From Chryseobacterium gleum (GTDB taxonomy: Bacteria; Bacteroidota; Bacteroidia; UBA10329), in contig CAMCFW010000041.1 in the NCBI GenBank assembly GCA_945874195.1, positions 1 to 10,292 of the forward strand: a stretch of 10,292 nucleotides of DNA, written 5' to 3'. This document shows positions 1 through 8,100 of this stretch, piece after piece. Position 1 is the stretch's first letter, and every line of letters starts with the position of its first letter. The notes beneath the pieces were generated by a model, which saw only the letters and a program-made list of their open reading frames with translations, did no database searches and was not told the origin of the DNA. A program made the translations under genes and the position numbers.

Positions 1-24
1 GAGGCACGCTCCAAAAAAGCCTGA
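1..24 (+). CDS. possible C-terminal tail of an upstream gene (partial)
   Basis: Reading from base 1 in frame gives EARSKKA followed by TGA at 22-24, five bases before the TTG start of the glycosyltransferase. This spacing would suit a preceding gene in the same operon. Seven codons cannot identify a protein, and the reading is doubtful because the glycosyltransferase frame is itself open to the left edge. It is listed only as a possibility. Confidence 0.2.
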   Translation, partial: EARSKKA

Positions 25-29
25 ACGCG

Positions 30-1319
30 TTGAAGCGGGTTTTGATCATCAGCTACTACTGGCCACCAAGCGGTGGTGCAGGAGTACAACGCTGGTTGAA
101 GTTTGCCAAATACCTTCCAGAATTCGGGTGGCAGCCTATCATTTACACCCCAGAAAATCCCGATTATCCGGCCATTGACGAATCGTTATTGAAGGATGTC
201 CCCAACGGAATTGAGGTCATTCGACAGCCCATTTGGGAGCCTTATGGCTGGTATCGGCAATTGCTCGGGCAAAAGGACAAGAAAATCGGTTCCGGATTCG
301 TTTCCGAAGAAAAAGAAGTTGGATCAATGCAGCGACTGTCGGTCTGGGTGCGCGGAAATTTCTTTATTCCTGATGCACGAACGTTCTGGGTCAAACCATC
401 TGTCAAATATCTGAAGAAGTATCTGAGCGAAAACCCTGTTGATGTCATCGTATCAACCGGTCCGCCACACAGCATGCATCTGATAGCACTGCAATTGAAG
501 CAGGAACTTGGAGTGAAATGGGTGGCCGACTTTCGCGATCCTTGGACAAACATAGATTTCTATCAGGAACTGATGCTGACAAAATGGGCCGATGCTAAGC
601 ACAGAAGCTTGGAACAGCAGGTGTTGAAGAATGCTGATCTGGTTTTGACCATTGGCTACACCATGACGGAAGAAATGAAAGCCCTAGGAGCATCAAACGT
701 GCAAACCTTGACAAACGGCTTTGATGAGAAAGATTTTTTGGAAGGCGATTTTAAGTTGGATGACGAATTCAGCATCAGCCACATCGGAACTTTCTCGCCT
801 TCACGCAATCATCCTAGTTTCTGGCAGGCCCTGTCGGAATTGAAGAAAGAAAATGCGGCCTTCGCCCAAAAGCTTAAGATCAGAACCATAGGAGTGGTGG
901 ATCATTCGGTGGCGCGTTCCATCGAAGAATACGGTCTTTCCGAAAATTGGGAGCGTATTCCTTACGTGTCCCATACTGAACTTTTAAAGTATCAGCGAAG
1001 CAGCAAAGTACTTTTAGTAAGCATTAACAATACTCCAAATGCAACCGGGATCCTGCCTGGCAAATTCTTCGAATATCTGGCTTCGGGCCGGCCTATACTT
1101 GCGTTAGGTCCTAGGAAAAGCGACATCGGAACTGTTCTTGAACAGACCAATGCAGGTTGCATAGTCGAACCAAACGACCTTGAAAGGATGAAGAAACAGG
1201 TGTTGTATCTTTTCAATTCGGATCTGAGTCGGTCTGTAAATTCTAAGGGTATTTCAAACTTTTCGAGAAGGGGATTGACGGATCGATTGGCACATTTTTT
1301 TGATGATATTTCCAGTTGA
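30..1319 (+). CDS. glycosyltransferase, GT4-like (GT-B fold), surface polysaccharide synthesis
   Basis: Predicted cytoplasmic GT-B glycosyltransferase of 429 residues, likely transferring a sugar from an NDP-sugar to a growing surface glycan; donor and acceptor cannot be told from sequence. The N-terminal strand KRVLIISYYWPPSGGAGVQR (residues 2-21) is the usual start of this group, with the glycine-rich loop after the first strand. STGPPHS (142-148) and DFRDPW (167-172) follow in the N-terminal domain. In the C-terminal domain, PGKFFEYLASGRP (343-355) with Glu348 corresponds to the nucleotide-sugar binding region of GT4 enzymes. The start is TTG at 30. It is chosen because the family pattern begins there, but the frame has no stop back to base 1, so a start left of the window is not excluded. 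No clear Shine-Dalgarno is seen. The next gene, a flippase, overlaps the stop by one base, supporting co-translation in a polysaccharide cluster. Confidence 0.88.
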   Translation: MKRVLIISYYWPPSGGAGVQRWLKFAKYLPEFGWQPIIYTPENPDYPAIDESLLKDVPNGIEVIRQPIWEPYGWYRQLLGQKDKKIGSGFVSEEKEVGSMQRLSVWVRGNFFIPDARTFWVKPSVKYLKKYLSENPVDVIVSTGPPHSMHLIALQLKQELGVKWVADFRDPWTNIDFYQELMLTKWADAKHRSLEQQVLKNADLVLTIGYTMTEEMKALGASNVQTLTNGFDEKDFLEGDFKLDDEFSISHIGTFSPSRNHPSFWQALSELKKENAAFAQKLKIRTIGVVDHSVARSIEEYGLSENWERIPYVSHTELLKYQRSSKVLLVSINNTPNATGILPGKFFEYLASGRPILALGPRKSDIGTVLEQTNAGCIVEPNDLERMKKQVLYLFNSDLSRSVNSKGISNFSRRGLTDRLAHFFDDISS

Positions 1320-2806
1320 TGGGCGTGATCAGAAAGCAGAGCATTCAAACATCCATACTCTCCTATCTAGGTGTTGGTTTGGGCTACATCAATGTTGTGC
1401 TGCTGTTTCCAGCCTTTTTCGCTGCCGAAGAGTTCGGGCTCACCCGCATATTGGGTGCCATCATTGGAATTGTGTCGCAGTTCGCTCTTTTCGGCCTCAC
1501 CAACGGGATCATTCGATTTTTTCCACGGTTCAGAGAGGGCGATGACGACAATCTTCACGGTCTTCTAGGACTTTCGTTCCTGGTTGGAACCATGGGCGTT
1601 CTGGTGGCCGGCTTCTTCATGTGGCTAGCAGATGATCTTATCATTGACCATTATGCAGACCGATCACAGTTGATCTCTCAATTCTATTTTCTACTGTTCC
1701 CGTATCTGGCGTTCGAGGTTTTCTATCAGATACTGGCCAGTTTTAGTCGGGGCTTGTTTAAGGCGGTCATCAATGTCTTTTTCAGAGAAGTATTCCTTCG
1801 AGTTTCCACCACCTTGCTTATTGTTCTTTTTCATTACCAGCTGATTGATTTCAGTGGATTCATGGTGCTTTTTGTATCGCAATATGCCGTGATGGCGCTC
1901 GGGCTGGCCCTCTACATCATGGCCATCGGACGGTTCAAACTTGGGCTCGATCTTGAATTTCTTCGACCCGAACTAAAGCGCGAAATGCTGAAGTACTCAT
2001 CCTTCACACTGCTCTCCAATGTCGGATCTTATGTGTTGGTCAGCATCGACCTTCTGATGGTCGGTTCCATGATCGGCCTTCAATACACGGCTTATTACGC
2101 GGTCGCCTTTTACATAGCTGCTTTGCTGAATATTCCGCGCACCGCCATCAACAATATTTCCGTACCCGTTATTTCTGAAGCATGGAGGCGGAACGACACA
2201 GCGACCATTCAGGACATCTACGTCAAATCATCCATCAATCAGTTATTGGTGGGAACTCTTCTTTTTGTGGGTCTTTGGGCCAACGAGGCCAGTATTTTCA
2301 GCATGCTTCCGGCCGAATATGCAGAAGGCAAATGGGTACTTTTCTTCATACTTCTGGCGCGCCTTATCGATGTTGGATTCGGCATAAACGATGGAATTAT
2401 TGCCACTTCAAAGGCGTATACGTTCGAAACGATTTCCAATATCGTTCTCATACTTCTGGCTATTGGCCTTAATTTGATCTTTATTCCCTTGCACGGAATT
2501 GTAGGCGCGGCAATGGCAACGGCACTTTCGCTTTCGCTTTTTAATATTGGTCGCTATTTGTTCTTGAAGGTCAAGTTCGGATTTGATCCTTTTACCTGGC
2601 GCTCTGCGGTAATACTGCTGGTTGGTGTTTTGGTCTTTGGCCTTAGCTGCCTACTGCCTGAACAAGATCATTTTGTGGTCGACATGCTTCTTCGATCCTT
2701 GATCGTTGCCGCCTTGTATATTCCAACGGTGCTTAGTCTCAAACTTTCTCCTGAGGCTACGGATCTCTATAAACTGGCTTTGAATCGGCTCCGCGGAAAG
2801 CGATAA
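1319..2806 (+). CDS. polysaccharide/oligosaccharide flippase (MOP superfamily, Wzx-like)
   Basis: Integral inner-membrane protein of 495 residues with hydrophobic segments along its whole length (for example about residues 11-32, 41-63, 82-104 and 116-138), the size and layout of a 12-14 helix MOP-superfamily transporter. Its family moves lipid-linked oligosaccharides across the inner membrane. The N-terminus MGVIRKQSIQTSILSYLGV, and the FGLTR then FGLTNGIIRFFPRF stretches, resemble Bacteroidetes lipopolysaccharide flippases. I chose the ATG at 1319, which shares its A with the preceding TGA (TGATG), over the TTG three bases earlier, because relatives usually begin MG(V/I) and the overlap is a classical coupling arrangement. 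The stop lies three bases from the convergent methyltransferase stop. It probably works with the upstream glycosyltransferase. The exact substrate (O-antigen, capsule or teichuronic-type glycan) cannot be assigned. Confidence 0.87.
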   Translation: MGVIRKQSIQTSILSYLGVGLGYINVVLLFPAFFAAEEFGLTRILGAIIGIVSQFALFGLTNGIIRFFPRFREGDDDNLHGLLGLSFLVGTMGVLVAGFFMWLADDLIIDHYADRSQLISQFYFLLFPYLAFEVFYQILASFSRGLFKAVINVFFREVFLRVSTTLLIVLFHYQLIDFSGFMVLFVSQYAVMALGLALYIMAIGRFKLGLDLEFLRPELKREMLKYSSFTLLSNVGSYVLVSIDLLMVGSMIGLQYTAYYAVAFYIAALLNIPRTAINNISVPVISEAWRRNDTATIQDIYVKSSINQLLVGTLLFVGLWANEASIFSMLPAEYAEGKWVLFFILLARLIDVGFGINDGIIATSKAYTFETISNIVLILLAIGLNLIFIPLHGIVGAAMATALSLSLFNIGRYLFLKVKFGFDPFTWRSAVILLVGVLVFGLSCLLPEQDHFVVDMLLRSLIVAALYIPTVLSLKLSPEATDLYKLALNRLRGKR

Positions 2807-2809
2807 AAA

Positions 2810-3553
2810 TCAGAGGTTGCCTAAGAAGGCCTTAATTCTCAACCCTAATTTTCGTAGAATGATATCCTTCTGAGAGATAGGAGAAACCTTGCTCAACGTT
2901 TTCCTCGGTTGAATAAGGATCCACTGATAATCAGTTTCTTGGTTGAATATGGAATGTGAATTCAGGCTCACGATCTGAAGGTCATTCTTGTAGATGCTAT
3001 TGATGATAAGATCGGTGCTCAACGACTGGTCGATGATCTGAAGTTTTTGCGGTTCGTGGGTGCGAACGTAGTCAAGGTAATCGTGGTGAGGAATGTTCAG
3101 GAAGATGGATCCGTTGTCTTGCAAGTGCTTTCGGAAAATTTTGAAGAGAGCGGGGTGCTGAGCGATCGGAATGTGTTCGAGAACATCGAGCATCACAATG
3201 AAATCGAATTTTTTGTCGATGCTGAAATCGGTCATGTCAGAAACCAGAAAGCTTGTTCGGTCAGAGCCCAGTTCCTTCTTGGCAATTGCCACATTGGTAG
3301 GACTTATATCGACTCCTAGCACCGAACCGTTGCGCTTCACATAGCCTAGCAGCAGTTTGGTGAATGTTCCGATACCGCAACCGATCTCAAGTATTTCATG
3401 GTCTCGTTTCAGCCCACTTTTCTTGATGTGGTCGAAAAGTAGATAATGCCGCAGATTCAGTCCCGTCCGAACTTGATTCTTTGCATATTCGTCATAGAAT
3501 TCAGCAACCTGACTGCTGTTGATGCTGTTGTTGGTGGAGGTATTTTCGGTCAT
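2810..3553 (-). CDS. class I SAM-dependent methyltransferase
   Basis: Protein of 247 residues with a Rossmann-type SAM-binding domain. Motif I is LEIGCGIGTF (residues 55-64), the acidic residue ending strand beta-2 is Asp82 (VLGVDIS), and the strand-4 region is MLDVLEHI (121-128), typical of UbiG/type 11-like small-molecule methyltransferases. The N-terminal FYDEYAKNQVRTGLNLRHY (19-37) looks like a substrate-side helix. The C-terminal ~80 residues are less conserved and end in a basic tail. The start is ATG at 3553; a 42-base gap separates it from the preceding glycosyltransferase on the same strand, the largest gap in the run. Being last in the operon, next to a glycosyltransferase and facing a flippase, it may methylate a sugar or a glycan end, but this is inference from context; a quinone or lipid substrate is not excluded. 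No signal peptide or membrane segment is seen. Confidence 0.85.
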   Translation of the reverse strand: MTENTSTNNSINSSQVAEFYDEYAKNQVRTGLNLRHYLLFDHIKKSGLKRDHEILEIGCGIGTFTKLLLGYVKRNGSVLGVDISPTNVAIAKKELGSDRTSFLVSDMTDFSIDKKFDFIVMLDVLEHIPIAQHPALFKIFRKHLQDNGSIFLNIPHHDYLDYVRTHEPQKLQIIDQSLSTDLIINSIYKNDLQIVSLNSHSIFNQETDYQWILIQPRKTLSKVSPISQKDIILRKLGLRIKAFLGNL

Positions 3554-3595
3554 CTCTGGCGCAAATTAAGCCATCATATTCAACATGATCAGTGT

Positions 3596-4657
3596 TCAGC
3601 GTCCAACGGTCTGAAAAAAGGCTGACCTCCGTTTTTCGAGAGGGAAGTTCGTGGCAATTCTATCCTTGGCGGCTTCACTTTTTTCGCGAAGCTCATCTAC
3701 CGAACGTGAGCTCACTTCTTTAATGAGTTCGGCCAAAAGTAGCGGGTCTCTTTTCTTTAGAATGAGGCCGGTATCGTTTATGATGAACGGAATGGACGAT
3801 ACATTGGAACCGATAGGGATACAACCGTAACTCATCCCTTCGCAAAGCGCATTCGGAAATCCTTCGGAAATGGAAAGACACAGATAGAATTGATGTTCTC
3901 GGTAAAGTCGGTCAAGATCCGATTTCGCGCTGAACGGAATACAGGTCAGGTTTCGAACCGATGAAAGTTTGAATCGGGCAACGATCTCTTTCGAAATGCC
4001 CACCACCGTGTACGAATGATCGGGATTAGAACGGGCGGATTCCAACACAAGATCGATACCTTTAAGTTCGAACAGCATTTCGTTATTGATCCTGGCAACC
4101 GTAATGAATGAATTAGGCCTTTTCGAAATTATGGGTTCGATGGGCGGCATCTCGTAGCCATTGTAGATCACCTTGGTTGGGACATTCACATCTGGAAAGA
4201 AACTCAGATACCCTTGCTTTTTCTCGATGGAATCGAAATACGTATAATCTGACTTTCGCAGTTGTTCGGAAACGGGCAAGATCGTGGTGCAGTTCCGCAG
4301 CGAATAACCGATGGCTTTTCGCTGCAGCGGTTTTCTAAGGCTACCGTAATTCAATTCAGGAAACGAAACACAATCGGTTCCACCAACTATGAGAAAGGAA
4401 CGTCTGCCGGTCAGTTTAGCCAACCAGATTGGGATCACAGACCATAATCCTGCAAACATGATCATGTAGGCGGTGTGGGCATTCGACCGCATTGCCAGAT
4501 TGAACAACTGGGCAATGAGAATGAACGGTATCAGGTATTTCCGGTTCCAGTGGTACGTATCAACCCGCACAGGATACTTTTCTCTCAAAAGGTCAATATC
4601 CTTCTGAATGAATGAGGAGTTGGAATGAAAGACGTAGATGATGTTGGTGCCGTCCAC
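3596..4657 (-). CDS. glycosyltransferase family 4
   Basis: GT-B glycosyltransferase of 353 residues. The first strand is NIIYVFHSNS (5-14). A hydrophobic stretch (about 41-83) may lie on the membrane surface. GGTDCVSFP (92-100), which I recognise from Bacteroidetes GT4 enzymes, closes the N-terminal domain, followed by PVSEQLRK and IYNGYE (164-169). The C-terminal domain has KGIDLVLE (199-206) and the GT4 EX7E motif in SEGFPNALCEG, with Glu265 and Glu273. The start is GTG at 4657. The frame is closed upstream by the DUF2147 stop codon, which is in the same frame with only four sense codons between, so no earlier start is possible apart from non-canonical codons. It lies 12 bases after DUF2147 and 42 before the methyltransferase. 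It probably adds a hexose or similar sugar to a surface glycan; the sugar is not predictable. Confidence 0.86.
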   Translation of the reverse strand: MDGTNIIYVFHSNSSFIQKDIDLLREKYPVRVDTYHWNRKYLIPFILIAQLFNLAMRSNAHTAYMIMFAGLWSVIPIWLAKLTGRRSFLIVGGTDCVSFPELNYGSLRKPLQRKAIGYSLRNCTTILPVSEQLRKSDYTYFDSIEKKQGYLSFFPDVNVPTKVIYNGYEMPPIEPIISKRPNSFITVARINNEMLFELKGIDLVLESARSNPDHSYTVVGISKEIVARFKLSSVRNLTCIPFSAKSDLDRLYREHQFYLCLSISEGFPNALCEGMSYGCIPIGSNVSSIPFIINDTGLILKKRDPLLLAELIKEVSSRSVDELREKSEAAKDRIATNFPLEKRRSAFFQTVGR

Positions 4658-4669
4658 TTCAGCAGGAAC

Positions 4670-5101
4670 TTAGTCGGCAGGTAGCCAGGTCTGAGTTCTA
4701 TAAAGGAAGGCGATGTAGCCACGAACCATCAGCTTTCCGTTTTCAACCCAGATCTTGCACCTATACACTTTTCCGTTTTCGGGATCCAATATGTCGCCAT
4801 TGGCATATTCTGATCCGGATTTGGTCATGTTACGAATGATCTCCAATCCAACTATCGGTTTCATGTGGCGTGGGTCATCAGCATCACATTCTTCGCATTT
4901 CGGATTCGGTTTTTCAGGGTCGAAAAGCTGCAGGACCTTTCCGTGAAGTTTGCCGCCCTTCTCATAGATCTCCACTACCGATTTGGTCTTTCCTGAGTTG
5001 TCATCGACCGTTTTCCATTTACCCACTGGTGTGCCTTGCTGCGCCAATGAAGGGAGAATGAATATCGAGAAAAGGAGAAAAAGGGCGAATGTTCGTTTCA
5101 T
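4670..5101 (-). CDS. exported DUF2147 family protein
   Basis: Small secreted or periplasmic protein of 143 residues; DUF2147 members have no firmly known function. A signal peptide is evident: MKR, then a hydrophobic core FALFLLFSIFILPSLA, with likely cleavage after Ala20 and no lipobox cysteine. The mature part begins with GTPVGKWKTVDDNSGKTKS, the usual opening of this family, followed by a Cys69-Glu-Glu-Cys72 pair in PNPKCEECD, then PIVGLEIIRNM (82-92), ILDPENGKVYRC (104-115) and the terminal RGYIAFLYRTQTWLP, a beta-rich lipocalin-like pattern. Length is normal for the family. It starts with ATG 23 bases after the M1 peptidase stop and ends 12 bases before the GTG of the glycosyltransferase, so it is probably co-transcribed with both. 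A binding role in the cell envelope is plausible but unproven. Confidence 0.88.
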   Translation of the reverse strand: MKRTFALFLLFSIFILPSLAQQGTPVGKWKTVDDNSGKTKSVVEIYEKGGKLHGKVLQLFDPEKPNPKCEECDADDPRHMKPIVGLEIIRNMTKSGSEYANGDILDPENGKVYRCKIWVENGKLMVRGYIAFLYRTQTWLPAD

Positions 5102-5124
5102 GCGTTTAAATTAAGTGGTTGAAG

Positions 5125-8100
5125 TTAAAAAGCCCTGCTGATTCCGAGCATCCATCGGAAAGCCCAAGGTTCAGAATTGAGCGCTGGTGTGCGGTTCAGA
5201 AAAAGTGGCATATCGAATCGAACGGTCAGAGGTTTTACCTTATCCAACGGTCCCCATTTTTTGATGGTGATCGAAGCGCCCAATCCTGCATCTGCTCTTG
5301 GTTTGGCAAAAGCCAAGGTTTCGTCAGGACGATTTGTGTTTATAAATCCGAGATCACCGAACAGATACATGTCAATGTCGAGCCAGTTGCGTGTCCACCA
5401 AGGTCGGAGGCCGAAAATTCCGTCAAACTCCAATTCGGCATTGATGGCTGCCCCGCTGTTTCCTGCATAGGCCAACACGATCCCGTCTTCCACGGTTTCA
5501 GGCGCCAGATATCCAACGTATCCGCGTAGGTTCAATCCGCCACCGTATTGAAGGTGGTTGCCTGATTCTTGCAACGTGGCCCAACTGGAAGGAAAAATAC
5601 CCGAGCTGCGAACGAACTTGTTGTACATCATTTCCTCCGGATTGGCTCCGCACAGATAAAGTTGCGATTCGGGTGCCCAGTTGCTACCTGTTCCCAATTG
5701 CGCGAACAAACGGGTTTTCAACACGAATCGCCATAGGTCGGTCTCGTTCTTTGCTTCCAGTTTAAGCTGGTGATAATCGTAGTCGCTGCCCAGCGAACTG
5801 CTTCTCAGGCCAATGTTCAATTCTCCGTTTCCCGCACCATAACGATAAACGTGCTTGATGTCGAGGTTGAACGAATTGTTCCACATTCCTGCGTTCCATG
5901 TTTCGCGGTTCAGCAGGTAAGCGATATCGCGATCTTCGTGTCGGTAAAGTGAGCGGAAATAGAGACGGAAGGAGGTATGTTCGGTCTTCGTCTTTTTCTG
6001 AAATCCAACCTCATAGTTGTAAAGCCCGTCAAGCACGCGCCCCGATACATCCACCTGACTGTTCTTCCAATATTTGGCTAGCGAAGTGCGATAGTCGAAA
6101 AGGAAATTCACGGGCATGAACTCGTTCAGTTCCACTTTACTTGGCACATCCCATTGTCCGAAACCGGAATTGGCCCAAACGTAAACGTTGAATACGTGGT
6201 TGGTATTGAAATGACCACCGTTCACGTGTAGTCCGAATTTCATTCCGTCAAAACCGTTGTACCAGATATCCGGTCGCGCGGTCAGTTCGAACTTACGCCA
6301 ATCCGGACGATTGTAAACCTGATGGTCGAATTCGATGGAAAGCGCAATGTTCGTGGCATTATCCAACATGTTCACATCGGCCAAGCGGGTGGTCGGGTCA
6401 ATGATCACCCGTTTAATTCCTTCTGGAATGGTGACTGAAGCTTCATAAGTTCTGTTCAGATCACCGAAACCGGTCCATTTCGGAAGTATGGTTGCAGACG
6501 TTTCTTTTTCAAACCACGTGTTCGGAATATAAAAATGATGAAGACTGTCATTCTTGTCAACGACTGTGAAATCGAGCGGCATCTGCATCTGACCTTTGCG
6601 CCTGAATTTGACCCTATACGTTTGTTCTCCTGTTCTACGAACGTTTTTCAAGGCATAGTCAATGCGTTTGTCCGTTTCCAACCATTGGTCGAAGAACCAG
6701 TTCAAATCCACTTTCGTGTAGCGGATCACCGAATTCCTGAAGTCTTCTAGATACGGATGCCGGAATTTCCATTCTTCGAAGTAGTTTTTGAGCGCATTGG
6801 CAAAAAGTGTGTCGCCTAGCACATATTCCAAATTGTAGAGCATGGCGGCCGTTTTGTAATAGACATGGCCGTATCCGTGATAGTAGTTGTTCTCAAACTG
6901 GTCGGAATGAGTATTCAATTGCGGGTCGCTGTAACGGGTGGCACTTCGCATGAAACCGTTGTAGATCTCATCGTCCATCACCAATCCGTCCTGCTCAAAC
7001 TTTTTCCTGTACCAGTTTGCTGATGGTTCGGAGATCACCGTGTCGCCATCGATCTTGCGCATTCCGTAAGCTGTGAGGTATTGCGTGAAACCTTCATCCA
7101 AGGCCGCGCGATATGTTTCGTTGTTGCCCACTTGCCCGAAGAACCAGTTATGCCCGATCTCGTGCACAAGCAGGCCACGATAATCCGGGTCGCTGCCGCC
7201 ATCGAGCGTTAGCATGGGATACTCCATCCCATCTTGTGCATCGGCCACGATCATCTTAGGGTAGTTGTACATGCCGATTCCCTCAGAAAAAACCTTGATC
7301 GTCTTGGCGGTGTATTCGGCCGCATTCTGCCAGCCCGATGCGTTACTTTCCTGCGCCAACGCTATGCATTGAATGCCGTTCCATTGTGCTTCTCCGATAC
7401 GGTAGTTCGGGTCGGCCGTAAAGGCAAAATCGTGTACGTTTTCTGCATGGAAGATCCATGTTTTGTGCTGGGTTGAATCGTACGGAATAACGATTGAAGC
7501 AGGCTCGCCCTGTGGCTTGTCTGCAAAGTTCTTCAGGTCGAGTTTCTGTCGAAGATCGGCCGGAAGCACAACATCGCGGTTCTGTAGAAAACCGGTCGCT
7601 TCAACGATATAGTTGCTTGCAAAGGTCAGCGCCACATCAAATGCCCCGAAGTTGCCGTAGAATTCGCTTCCCAGATGCTGGTCGGTGTCCCAACCGAATT
7701 TAGGGTCATAGACCGAAATGCGCGGATACCAGTGAACACCATCGAAATGTGTGAATTCGCCCGAATCGAACTTCTTCATTCTTCGGCCCATCGAACCTTG
7801 GTCAAAGTAGGTTTTGAATTCAAATTTGAATTCGGTTTTTGAGTTCGGTAGAATAGGTTCATTCGGAATGATGCGAAGTATGGTGTTGTCCAAGGTTTGC
7901 TTCACTTCCTTTCCGTTCATGCTCAAAGAGAGCACTTCGGTTCCCTTTCCGTCCTTTTCGTATCGGCCAAACTTGTGCTTGGTGCCATGTGCCCGGTCGT
8001 TCAGTTCAGCATAAGAACCTGGCTGAAAAGCATTTTGATACAGGTGGAAAAAAACTTCGCGAAGCGTATCGGGCGAATTGTTCCAATAGCTCAACTCCAT

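Noticed and set aside
242..553. Minus-strand open frame of 103 codons inside the first glycosyltransferase
   Set aside because: Antisense to a clear GT gene, with no family features; treated as a shadow frame.
2815..2852. Nested weak inverted repeat (GGTTG/CAACC with TAAG/CTTA inside) followed by TTTT just past the flippase stop
   Set aside because: The stems are only 4-5 pairs with bulges and low GC, inside the methyltransferase coding sequence; not enough to call a terminator.
3554..3595. Possible promoter before the methyltransferase: TTAATTTG on the minus strand, close to the Bacteroidetes TAnnTTTG element, plus an ATCAT-N7-ATGAT repeat
   Set aside because: One mismatch to the -7 consensus, no TTTG at the expected -33 spacing, and it would leave almost no leader; the five-base repeat is within chance.
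5119..5529. Plus-strand open frame of 136 codons opposite the barrel end of the M1 peptidase
   Set aside because: Antisense shadow of a strongly supported gene; the translation shows no family motif or signal peptide.
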